The notes beneath the pieces are model-generated. The model did not search any database. It worked only from the letters and a program-made list of their open reading frames with translations, and had not been told where the DNA came from. Below are positions 18,261 to 26,496 of a stretch of DNA of 64,000 nucleotides, piece by piece (within the stretch, counting starts at the first letter, position 1; each line of letters opens with the position of its first letter). The stretch spans positions 1 through 64,000 of the forward strand of contig CAJULH010000003.1 in NCBI GenBank assembly GCA_910587175.1, written 5' to 3'. The DNA is from Candidatus Gastranaerophilales bacterium. Its GTDB lineage: Bacteria > Cyanobacteriota > Vampirovibrionia > Gastranaerophilales > Gastranaerophilaceae. The translations under genes and the position numbers were made by a program.

Positions 18261-19268
18261 ATGTCGAAAACAATTAAAGTTCTTTTTCTGGGAGATTTGG
18301 TAGGTCGCCCGGGAAGAGAAGCAGTTGAAAAGTTTTTGAAGGAAGAAGTTTCCAAAACTGGTTTTGCAAAATCCGAAAGTGATTCTGCAGAATCGTTGTG
18401 TACTGTGGAATCATTAGAAAATACAGGCTTTAAAAGTTTTGATACAGAATATGATTTTGTTGTTGCAAATGTTGAAAACGCTTCCCATGGTTTTGGTCTT
18501 ACTAAAAAAAACCATGATGAACTAAAATCCTATGGTATCGATTGTATGACATCAGGTAACCATATTTGGGATAAAAAAGATATTTATACATATATCGATG
18601 AGTCTGATGTTTTAATCCGCCCCTTTAACTATCATAAAACAGCGCGCGGTGTTGGCTATCGTATTTTTCAAAACAAAATAATCGTGATAAATCTGCTTGG
18701 AAAAACTTTTATGCAGCCCGTCGTTTGTCCTTTTCAGGCTTTGTATGACATTATGACATCTTTATATTCCAAGAGCGGGCTGGATGACAAAATTGTAATT
18801 GTAGATTTCCATGCTGAAGCCACTGCAGAAAAGATTTGTTTTGCAAATTTTGCATATTCTTTAGGCGTAAGTGCTGTTTTTGGAACACACACACATGTCC
18901 AGACTGCAGATGAAAGACTTATTTCTGACGGTTTTAAACTAAGTGAAGATTTTAAATGCTTTCCCGGCGTAGAAAATCCTGGTGCTGCACCTTCATCAAA
19001 AGTTTTTTCGGATTTTGTTTCCAAAAAATCTATGGCATATATCACGGATGTTGGTTTTTGCGGCACGCATAACAGTATTATCGGGATGGAATATGAAAGT
19101 TCCCTTAAAAGGCTTGTAACATCTATTCCTGAGAGGTTTGATGTTGCTGTTTCAAGTGTCAGACAAATTAATGCTGTTTGTGTCGAGTTTGATTTTGAGT
19201 CCGGTTTTGCACTTGGAATCAATAGAATAAATTTGAATTACAAAAAGAATGAGGATGAGACTCAATGA
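18261..19268 (+). CDS. ymdB: YmdB-type metallophosphoesterase with two insertions
   Basis: 335 aa. YmdB-family enzymes are dinuclear-metal phosphodiesterases acting on 2',3'-cyclic nucleotides and affect RNA turnover. The conserved blocks are VLFLGDLVGRPGRE, VANVENASHG, SGNHIWDKKDI, DFHAEATAEK and GTHTHVQTADER, so the active site looks complete. Family members are usually about 265 aa; the excess comes from an insertion near residues 30-64 and a second near 221-257. It starts 3 bp after rny and its stop overlaps the start of the PHP gene by 4 bp, so a three-gene RNA-processing operon is likely. Confidence 0.92.
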   Translation: MSKTIKVLFLGDLVGRPGREAVEKFLKEEVSKTGFAKSESDSAESLCTVESLENTGFKSFDTEYDFVVANVENASHGFGLTKKNHDELKSYGIDCMTSGNHIWDKKDIYTYIDESDVLIRPFNYHKTARGVGYRIFQNKIIVINLLGKTFMQPVVCPFQALYDIMTSLYSKSGLDDKIVIVDFHAEATAEKICFANFAYSLGVSAVFGTHTHVQTADERLISDGFKLSEDFKCFPGVENPGAAPSSKVFSDFVSKKSMAYITDVGFCGTHNSIIGMEYESSLKRLVTSIPERFDVAVSSVRQINAVCVEFDFESGFALGINRINLNYKKNEDETQ

Positions 19269-20113
19269 AGATTGATTTACACATTCATACAACATATTCT
19301 GATGGTACGTTTTCACCCGAGATGGTGGTAGATACAGCAGTGGATTGCGGTCTTGATGTCATAGCACTTACAGACCACGATAATATTTTATCCCACAAGG
19401 TTGCAAATGATTATGTGAAAAAGAATAATATCAATCTTGAAATAATTCCCGGTGTTGAAATTAATACAATATACAAAGGCTATGAAGTTCATATTCTCGG
19501 ATACTTTATGGATACAAATAATGCTGATTTCCAAAATCTTATGAAGAGCCAGCAGGAGGCCCGTGTAAAGCAGACAAATGAAATCATTGAGCTTTTAAGC
19601 AAAAAAGCTGGCATTAGGATAAAATTTGAAGATATTAAATCGCTTGTTGCAGAGGGTGGAAGTATTGGAAGACCTCATATAGCCCGTGCTATTACAAATG
19701 CCGGCGGCGTGAATAATGTTATGGAAGCTTATGCCAAGTATATAAACGATGCTTCGAATGTTTATGTACAAAGAAAAACAGTTTCACCACATGATGCTTG
19801 TGAAATTATATACGATGCAGGCGGTATTCCTGTTTTTGCACACCCGATTGATGTTGAAATATCAGATGAGCTTGCAAAAGACCTGACAAGCTATGGACTT
19901 CGCGGAATTGAAGCATATCACAGGAAACATTCTCCTGCAATGATAGAACACTATTCGTCTTTGGCTGAAAAATACGGACTTATTATAACCGGCGGGTCTG
20001 ATTTTCATGCGCCGTCTGTTAACCATGGGTCAATTTTAATGGGCAAGAATTTTGTTCCTTCCTGGGTTTATGATGAATTAATAAAAGAAAAGAGACGTTT
20101 GGAGCTATTATAA
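19265..20113 (+). CDS. PHP-domain phosphoesterase (TrpH/RnmAM-like)
   Basis: 282 aa. The PHP signatures are IDLHIHTTYSDGTFSPE, ALTDHDN, PGVEIN, a conserved H in VHILGYF, FAHPID, and GGSDFHAP, giving the full metal-binding set. Relatives hydrolyse 3',5'-nucleoside bisphosphates or trim 5' ends of RNA. The start overlaps ymdB by ATGA, so translational coupling is likely, and location after rny and ymdB fits a role in RNA or nucleotide turnover. A strong terminator follows directly. Confidence 0.9.
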   Translation: MKIDLHIHTTYSDGTFSPEMVVDTAVDCGLDVIALTDHDNILSHKVANDYVKKNNINLEIIPGVEINTIYKGYEVHILGYFMDTNNADFQNLMKSQQEARVKQTNEIIELLSKKAGIRIKFEDIKSLVAEGGSIGRPHIARAITNAGGVNNVMEAYAKYINDASNVYVQRKTVSPHDACEIIYDAGGIPVFAHPIDVEISDELAKDLTSYGLRGIEAYHRKHSPAMIEHYSSLAEKYGLIITGGSDFHAPSVNHGSILMGKNFVPSWVYDELIKEKRRLELL

Positions 20114-20158
20114 AAATTAAAAGCACCATGTATTCATACAAGGGTGCTTTTAATTTTT
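20112..20158. terminator. Bidirectional terminator
   Basis: A perfect 16-bp stem (20112-20127 with 20143-20158) around a 15-nt loop, with A runs on one side and T runs on the other, placed between convergent genes (PHP and the 472-aa protein). Confidence 0.9.
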
Positions 20159-20187
20159 GTCTGAAATTGTTTATAAGCTTATCATTA

Positions 20188-21603
20188 TTAATTTTCAGTA
20201 CCATTGTTGTTGTGTACAGCTTGTTCTGAATCATTTTTCATAATTTCATCTCCGGGTTTTTGTGATTGTGAATCGGTTTTGTCGTTAGTGGGTGTGTCTT
20301 TTGCTGGAAAGTTTATTTTTAAGGGTACTCTCAGGAATTTTGATGCCAATGCCGTTGCTTCTTCCATTGCTTCTTTTGTATCTGAAAATGAGATTCTTAT
20401 ATTTGGGTTTATATTCCAACTGTTCAAGCCTGCAGGACCATTTATTTGCCAGTTGCATGCTGCATATAAATCGTTGAGTTTTTCCTGCAAATCATATAGT
20501 TTTTCATCTTTGTTATCCGGCGTATAGTTTCCGTTGACAAAATCAGCCTTTGCTGTTTCATAAGCTTCTTTTGCTTCTTTTATGCTTTCTGCCTGAATTT
20601 TTATATCATCCAGATTGTCAGCCAGTGTGGATCTATAAAAATTATATTTATCACCTTCTAATTTTGCTTCCAGGCTGTTTTGGTTTCTCCAATCTGCAGC
20701 TTCTTCAAGCTTGTTGTCTAATGCATTTCTAAATATTTCTGCTACATATTGTGTGTCAGGATTTATAGCATCAAGCTCGTCAAGCACCTGGTAGATTATA
20801 TCTAATTCACCTTTGTTTATAAAATCTTTACCATCTATTACGCCGTGCTCATGCGTGTAAGGCTCGTAATATTCGCTTCCTCCTGCTGTTGCTTCAAGTA
20901 AAAGTTTATTTATCAGATTTACCGCTTCCTTACCCGTGGCGACATCTTTCCAGGGTTCAATTTTACCTGCTGCAATTCCTGCTATTGTGCCATATTTATT
21001 ATAATATTCTTCAAAATCACCTTCTGTGTTGTAGTCTTTAAGTATTGTACCATCACCCGGCTGAACATTACTTATTGTAACCCCATCCAGATTTTTTGTT
21101 GCATTATACATTGCGGGGAAATTATTCCAAACTTCACCGTAAATAAAATCCATAGTATCAATTGTTTCCTGTATATATTCTATTGCTTCATTACTTTTTG
21201 CCACCATACCTTCGGTTAAAGCTATCGGGGAAGCATACCCTTCGTATTTGACTGGTGGTTTTGGTCCCGGGGTGAGGTTAATTTCATTAAAGTCATAATT
21301 TGCGCCATCTTCATCTGTTTTATCATCAATGCCGGCAATTTCTGTTTCGGTATTTTCTTCTTCTGTTTCTTCCATTTTAACTATAACCGGCGTTTTGGTT
21401 TGTGCGGCATCTTGTGTTTTTGCAGGAGAACAGGATGAAATATTTATTGCTGCTAAAAGTGCTGCTCCCAAAAGAGTTAATGACCTTAATGCATCTGAAG
21501 ATGTTGTTTTGTGTTCTGTTAATCCTTCGGGTTTGCTTGTATGTTTTTTTACTCCATTGAATTTTACAATATTTGTGTTTTGGGGAAGATTCTGAATTTT
21601 CAT
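20188..21603 (-). CDS. Secreted or anchored protein with F-x-G motif, unknown function
   Basis: 471 aa from the second methionine (MKIQNLPQ), which has GAAAGG six nt upstream. VKFNG at residues 13-17 is the F-x-G motif. A hydrophobic stretch at 41-56 ends in NISSC (Cys58), a possible lipobox or signal anchor preceded by an unusually long 40-residue N-region. An acidic linker (60-110) leads into a helical domain of about 330 residues rich in aromatic and acidic residues, with a low-complexity C-terminus. No family recognised. A run of 12 C lies 63-74 bp upstream of the start, in the likely promoter region. Confidence 0.7.
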   Translation of the reverse strand: MKIQNLPQNTNIVKFNGVKKHTSKPEGLTEHKTTSSDALRSLTLLGAALLAAINISSCSPAKTQDAAQTKTPVIVKMEETEEENTETEIAGIDDKTDEDGANYDFNEINLTPGPKPPVKYEGYASPIALTEGMVAKSNEAIEYIQETIDTMDFIYGEVWNNFPAMYNATKNLDGVTISNVQPGDGTILKDYNTEGDFEEYYNKYGTIAGIAAGKIEPWKDVATGKEAVNLINKLLLEATAGGSEYYEPYTHEHGVIDGKDFINKGELDIIYQVLDELDAINPDTQYVAEIFRNALDNKLEEAADWRNQNSLEAKLEGDKYNFYRSTLADNLDDIKIQAESIKEAKEAYETAKADFVNGNYTPDNKDEKLYDLQEKLNDLYAACNWQINGPAGLNSWNINPNIRISFSDTKEAMEEATALASKFLRVPLKINFPAKDTPTNDKTDSQSQKPGDEIMKNDSEQAVHNNNGTEN

Positions 21604-21665
21604 TTTATACCTTTCTTTCAATTGTATTGTGTTTACATAAAGTGCGTTGAATATAAAAAATTGCT

Positions 21666-21677
21666 CCCCCCCCCCCC
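21666..21677. repeat. C12 homopolymer in divergent promoter region
   Basis: Twelve consecutive C residues in a region otherwise about 70% AT. It is upstream of both the 471-aa secreted protein (minus) and obgE (plus). Such tracts are classical sites of slipped-strand length change. Confidence 0.9.
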
Positions 21678-21765
21678 GATATGTGAAGATATTTTAAGTA
21701 AATATTTGTAAAGTATACGCTTTAAATCTTCTGCAAGTGCTTTATGCAATGGTACGATAATATCC

Positions 21766-23046
21766 ATGGCAGCATTTATAGATAAAGTAAAAATAAAAGT
21801 TGAATCCGGCAGAGGCGGGAATGGTGCTGTTGCCTGGAGAAGGGAAAAATTTGTCGATAAAGGCGGTCCTGCAGGCGGAGATGGCGGCAGAGGCGGGAAT
21901 ATTTATTTTGTTGCAGATGAAAATATGTCGACTCTTTTGGATTTTACCTATAAATCTGTATACAAAGCACAGGATGGGGAAAACGGACATAATAAAAACT
22001 GTCATGGGAAAGATGGAAAAGATATTTTTCTAAAAACCCCGGTGGGTGTTATTGTTCGGGATTTAAAAACCGGAAGAGTAATTGCGGATTTAGATGAGCA
22101 TGAAAAAACTGTTCTTATTGCAAAAGGCGGCAGAGGCGGCAGAGGAAATGCCAGATTTGCCACTGCGCAAAAAAGAGCACCCCAGTTTTGTGAGCCCGGT
22201 GAGGCTCCCGTGCTTCGTGAATTAGAATTAGAACTCAGGCTGATTGCAGATATAGGGCTTCTTGGAATGCCAAATGCCGGAAAATCAAGTTTTATTTCAA
22301 AAATTTCTTCAGCTAAACCTAAAATTGCTGACTATCCCTTTACAACGCTCGTTCCAAATCTTGGAGTTGTAAGAAAACCTGCAGGAGATGGCTTTGTCGT
22401 GGCTGATATTCCCGGCATTATTGAAGGGGCGCACCAGGGTGTGGGTCTTGGTTTTGAATTTTTAAAACATGTACAAAGATGTCGTTTTTTGATTCATGTT
22501 GTGGATATTTCAAATGAAGATGCTATAAAAAATTACAATATAATTAACGATGAGCTTAAAAAATATGGCGAAGGACTTTCTTCCCTATATCAGGTTGTTA
22601 TGCTAAATAAGACGGATATTCTTGATGATGATTATGTTAAGAATATGATAAAAAACTTTAAAAAATTTAACAAAGATGTATATGCAGTATCCTGCGCAAC
22701 CGGAGACGGGTTGAATGAATTTTTAAATCATCTTTACAAAAAAACAGATGAAATACCCCATCCTGAAAACCCTATAAAAATAGAGTATGACGATGGTTTC
22801 GACAATAATGATGACAGCGAATTTAGTGTTGTCAAACTTAACAAAAACACATTTCTTGTAGATGGTGGTAAAATAAGAAGGTTAGCAGGCGTTACCGATA
22901 TCAGAAATACCCAACAGATGCGGAGGCTTGCAAACATAATGGATTCAATGGGAGTTTATCAGGAGTTGAAAAAACTTGGGCTCAAAGAATATGATACAAT
23001 ATTGATAGCTCATATTGAAACGACGTACATTGGCGATTATCAATAG
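21766..23046 (+). CDS. obgE: GTPase ObgE/CgtA
   Basis: 426 aa. A ribosome-assembly and stress-response GTPase. The N-terminal glycine-rich Obg fold (VESGRGGNGAVAWRREK, GGPAGGDGGRGG) spans 1-158. The G domain follows with Walker A GMPNAGKSS, the TTLVPNLG switch, DIPG and NKTD. The C-terminal part holds an OCT domain (FLVDGGKIRRLA). All are typical. No rplU/rpmA precede it here. Confidence 0.97.
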   Translation: MAAFIDKVKIKVESGRGGNGAVAWRREKFVDKGGPAGGDGGRGGNIYFVADENMSTLLDFTYKSVYKAQDGENGHNKNCHGKDGKDIFLKTPVGVIVRDLKTGRVIADLDEHEKTVLIAKGGRGGRGNARFATAQKRAPQFCEPGEAPVLRELELELRLIADIGLLGMPNAGKSSFISKISSAKPKIADYPFTTLVPNLGVVRKPAGDGFVVADIPGIIEGAHQGVGLGFEFLKHVQRCRFLIHVVDISNEDAIKNYNIINDELKKYGEGLSSLYQVVMLNKTDILDDDYVKNMIKNFKKFNKDVYAVSCATGDGLNEFLNHLYKKTDEIPHPENPIKIEYDDGFDNNDDSEFSVVKLNKNTFLVDGGKIRRLAGVTDIRNTQQMRRLANIMDSMGVYQELKKLGLKEYDTILIAHIETTYIGDYQ

Positions 23047-23188
23047 GGAAACCAACTAATACATATGGTGGATTTATTTTAAATCATGATGACAAATTGT
23101 CTGAAATGTATGATATTAATTAGTAAGTATATACGCAATATTGTATATAAAGTTTAGTGTAGTAGAGTAATAGAGTTGAAAGATTTCA

Positions 23189-24355
23189 ATGTATTTTGAA
23201 GACGAAAAAGAAAATATGAAAGATGGTAACGCGCTCGATGAACTAGATATCGACATCGATAACGATGACAAGTCCGTTACCTGGGATGACCTTCTGGATG
23301 ATGATGCCGATATCGATATTGGTACCATTAAAAAAGGCGGAGCCTCTATGGATGACGCTCTTTTAGATGATGCTGATGATATGTCGCTTCTGGAAGATGA
23401 TGATACGACAATGGGAGAATTGAGACCCGCTCCTTCAAGGCACCAGAGTGCAAAAAGAAAAGATGCATTTGATGTATTTGGCGGCGACACTCATAGCGGC
23501 GCTTCTGCTCAGGCTGAACCTGTAGGTGGCGATACCATTACTCCGGATTTAACAAGACGTCCTTCAAGAGCAAAGGCTGCCTTTGGTAATGATGATGACG
23601 ATATCTATTTTGAACCCAAAAAGGCTAAAAAATCTTCAGGCATTCTTCCTGGTTTGGTTGGTGTGCTGCTTGCTTTTGCCGTAATTGCGGGCTTTGTATA
23701 TTTATTTATGACTTATGGAAAGTCCTTAACCGGATTTGATGTAGATTCTCTTAAAAAGGCAGTAAGTCCCGCGCAGGAATCCCAGATACCTTCGGTTGAT
23801 CCAAATCAACCCGTTATAGATATTAATGCACCCGCAGATACAAATGTTAAAAAGGAAGAAACAACAGCTGAAGAGAAGAAGGCTGAAAAATTTGTAACAC
23901 TTTCAGTTCAAAATGGCGGAAGAATTAATCCTTTCACCCCTCCTGCCGGTTTTGAAAATTCTACTGCGAAATATGCATTCTCAGATTATGAAATTCTTTC
24001 TCCTCCGGAGGAAGTTCCTGCAGATGAAGCTGCGGAAGAAGCTAAAAAACTTATGAAAGTTACTGTTTCAGGTATCTTATTTGATAATGTTAAACCTTCT
24101 GCAATTATTAATGTAAATGGTTCTGACTACTTTGTTCAAATTGGCGACAAGGTTGATGATTTCCAGGTAATTGCAATTAATACACAGTATGTAGCTATTA
24201 AAGACGGTACTAATATTTACAGGGCTCAGGTGGGCGAAAGCTTTAGTAATTCTTCACCTGTTTCCGGTATGGCTCAAAGACAGACTTCCGGTAAATTCGC
24301 CGGTGCTAAACAATACACCTCAACCTCCGATGTTGAAGTTAGTGTAAGGGAATAA
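23189..24355 (+). CDS. GspC/PilP-like inner-membrane secretion protein
   Basis: 388 aa. Residues 1-150 are cytoplasmic and strikingly acidic (runs of Asp such as DDLLDDDADIDI). A single transmembrane helix lies at 151-177. A linker leads to a C-terminal periplasmic domain (about 250-370) with the pattern KVTVSGILFDNVKPSAIINVNGSDYFVQIGDKV, which resembles the HR domain of GspC/PilP proteins that contact the secretin. The next three genes are secretin, ATPase and platform protein, the gspC-D-E-F order. So it probably links the cytoplasmic motor to the outer-membrane channel. The acidic N-terminal domain is unusual. Confidence 0.75.
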   Translation: MYFEDEKENMKDGNALDELDIDIDNDDKSVTWDDLLDDDADIDIGTIKKGGASMDDALLDDADDMSLLEDDDTTMGELRPAPSRHQSAKRKDAFDVFGGDTHSGASAQAEPVGGDTITPDLTRRPSRAKAAFGNDDDDIYFEPKKAKKSSGILPGLVGVLLAFAVIAGFVYLFMTYGKSLTGFDVDSLKKAVSPAQESQIPSVDPNQPVIDINAPADTNVKKEETTAEEKKAEKFVTLSVQNGGRINPFTPPAGFENSTAKYAFSDYEILSPPEEVPADEAAEEAKKLMKVTVSGILFDNVKPSAIINVNGSDYFVQIGDKVDDFQVIAINTQYVAIKDGTNIYRAQVGESFSNSSPVSGMAQRQTSGKFAGAKQYTSTSDVEVSVRE

Positions 24356-24391
24356 TAAATTAAGGAAAATTAATCTAGGAGTTAGAATACA

Positions 24392-26389
24392 ATGTTAACA
24401 CACAAAAAAAGAAAACTATTTAGAAACATTACGCTTTTTGCGCTTGCTCTATCCTTAGTGCAAACTTGCTGGGCGGGTTTTCTAAGCGAACAAAAAGACG
24501 AATCTCTGGGTGGTAATACCCTGTTGAGCATGAATGTTGATGATACGAACTTTAAAGAGGATGCATCCACACTTGCTTTGAAACAAATGATTGACAATAC
24601 CGGCGAAAGTGCAATGGTCAACCTTAACAGTCCCGAAGCTAAGGGTACCACAACAAAAGTTAAGCTTGACGGCAGCGTTTCTATTACCGATTCGCCAAAT
24701 AAAATCACTCTATCTTTAAGAGATTCTGATGTTCGCCAGGTATTAAGAATGTTTGCCGATAAGGCTGGCATAAACGTTGTTTTCCATAACTCTGTCGAAG
24801 GTCAGGTTACCCTTGACTTGGTTAATGTGACATTGAACGATGCTTTCTTGCTTGTTATGAAGTCATCTGAACTTACATATGTTAAAGATGGTAAAAACTT
24901 GATAGTTGCATCAATTGAAGCTTCTAAGGATTTAGGTATAGGTAAACAAAGTTTAACTGTTATTCCTATTAAATATGTTGAAGCCCCTGCTGTTGCAAGA
25001 TTTTTAAACGCTAACGTTTTCTCTTCAAAAATGGCTGGCGTATCTAACAAACAGGTTGTAGCATCAAACCCGCGTACAAACGAAATATTAATTTTTGGTT
25101 CTGATACCGATGCGGCATTAGCTGAAAAGGTTGTTGCCCAGGTTGACAAAAAACCAATGGTTAACATATTTAAAGTAAATCATACAACCCCAAAGGAAAT
25201 GGCTGCATTGCTTTGCGATACCATGATGCCTTCAAACCAATCATTGAATAACCAAGGTACTACAAGCCAATCAGCGCAAACCCAGATTGATGATGGCGAA
25301 ACAGAAACCGATGCCGAAGATGATGAAATCAAAGCAGTGAAGCTCGGTGGCGGATTTGTTGCCTGCCGTGCTACTGCTGTTGACATTTCAGGTGGTACTA
25401 CCGGTAACGTTTCTTCTGACGGTACAACAATTTCTTCATTCTCTTCTGTGCCTATGACAATTACATTCTCTCCGGATCTTGGTTTGGTTACTGTGTACGG
25501 CGGTTCTGTTGAACAGCTTAACGTAATTAAAGAATTTATTGCAAAAAATGATATAAAACAGCCTATGGCTTATGTTGAACTTGCAGTTATTGAACTTAAC
25601 GAAGAAGGTTCTAAAGAATTTGATAACCAATGGAACTTATGGACTCCGTTCCTAAGCATCGGCTTTGATAAAACAAACGGTGTAAGCAATATGGCTTCTA
25701 CAAATGCTGATGGCTCAGCAGGAAATGCAAGCAGACCGATTATATTCGGACCTGATACCACTGCTGGCGGTGCTAAATATTCAGGCAGCTCAGTACTTAC
25801 TTATCAATTAAAATATCTTGTTAATAATCAAAAGGGCAGAGTACTTACAAATCCGAAGATTATGTTAACAAACGGTCAAAAATCTGTTATTGATTTAACT
25901 TCAGATTATGTAAAAACTACAAGTACAGAAATGAACCAGGGTACAAATACAAGCAACCCGATTATTACAAGAACATATGAAATTGGTAATGACGAAGGCT
26001 TGAAGATCGAAATGATTCCTTTCATAAGCCAGGACGGTTATGTGTCATTGAATATGACTCCAAGTTTCTCTACAATTAAGTCTCAAATGACAACTAAAGA
26101 TGAAAACAATGAAAATATCATTGCAGCTACAATGCTTCAGAGACGTAATTTGAAATTAAATAACCTGAGAATTAAAGATGGTGAAACTCTTGTTATAGCA
26201 GGTCTTATCAAAGAAAGTGAAAGGCAGGATGTAACCAAGGTTCCTGTATTGGGTGACCTTCCTCTGATAGGAGTGTTCTTTAGAAGCTCCAGCAATACCA
26301 AGAGCAAAGAAGAACTGGTAATTATGATTACACCTCATATCGTTTACTCTGAAGAACAAGCCAAAGAAATCAAGGCAATGGATCTATAA
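24392..26389 (+). CDS. gspD: Secretin (type II secretion/type IV pilus outer-membrane channel)
   Basis: 665 aa. An N-terminal signal peptide ends near TCWAG. The N0/STN-like domain (about 108-185, ITLSLRDSDVRQVLRMFADKAG) is followed by N1-type repeats, an Asp/Glu-rich spacer (about 285-315), and the C-terminal secretin domain ending VLGDLPLIGVFFRSSS...LVIMITPHIV, the family signature. A TAGGAG ribosome-binding site lies upstream. The gene order favours a type II system, but T4P secretins (PilQ) share these features, so the symbol is provisional. No pilotin is visible. Confidence 0.9.
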   Translation: MLTHKKRKLFRNITLFALALSLVQTCWAGFLSEQKDESLGGNTLLSMNVDDTNFKEDASTLALKQMIDNTGESAMVNLNSPEAKGTTTKVKLDGSVSITDSPNKITLSLRDSDVRQVLRMFADKAGINVVFHNSVEGQVTLDLVNVTLNDAFLLVMKSSELTYVKDGKNLIVASIEASKDLGIGKQSLTVIPIKYVEAPAVARFLNANVFSSKMAGVSNKQVVASNPRTNEILIFGSDTDAALAEKVVAQVDKKPMVNIFKVNHTTPKEMAALLCDTMMPSNQSLNNQGTTSQSAQTQIDDGETETDAEDDEIKAVKLGGGFVACRATAVDISGGTTGNVSSDGTTISSFSSVPMTITFSPDLGLVTVYGGSVEQLNVIKEFIAKNDIKQPMAYVELAVIELNEEGSKEFDNQWNLWTPFLSIGFDKTNGVSNMASTNADGSAGNASRPIIFGPDTTAGGAKYSGSSVLTYQLKYLVNNQKGRVLTNPKIMLTNGQKSVIDLTSDYVKTTSTEMNQGTNTSNPIITRTYEIGNDEGLKIEMIPFISQDGYVSLNMTPSFSTIKSQMTTKDENNENIIAATMLQRRNLKLNNLRIKDGETLVIAGLIKESERQDVTKVPVLGDLPLIGVFFRSSSNTKSKEELVIMITPHIVYSEEQAKEIKAMDL

Positions 26390-26405
26390 AAACATTAAAT
26401 AAATA

Positions 26406-26442
26406 TTTGGCAGGGTTTGATTAGAAATGATTAACCCTGCCA
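26406..26442. repeat. Inverted repeat between secretin and ATPase genes
   Basis: Perfect 11-bp arms TTGGCAGGGTT (26406-26416) and AACCCTGCCAA (26432-26442) around 15 nt. No T run follows on either strand, so it is not a simple terminator; it may be an mRNA-stabilising or processing hairpin inside the operon. Confidence 0.6.
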
Positions 26443-26496
26443 AGTTTAAACCCCAGTAAAAAATACATTAGTTATAAAGTTAGACAAAAACCTATT

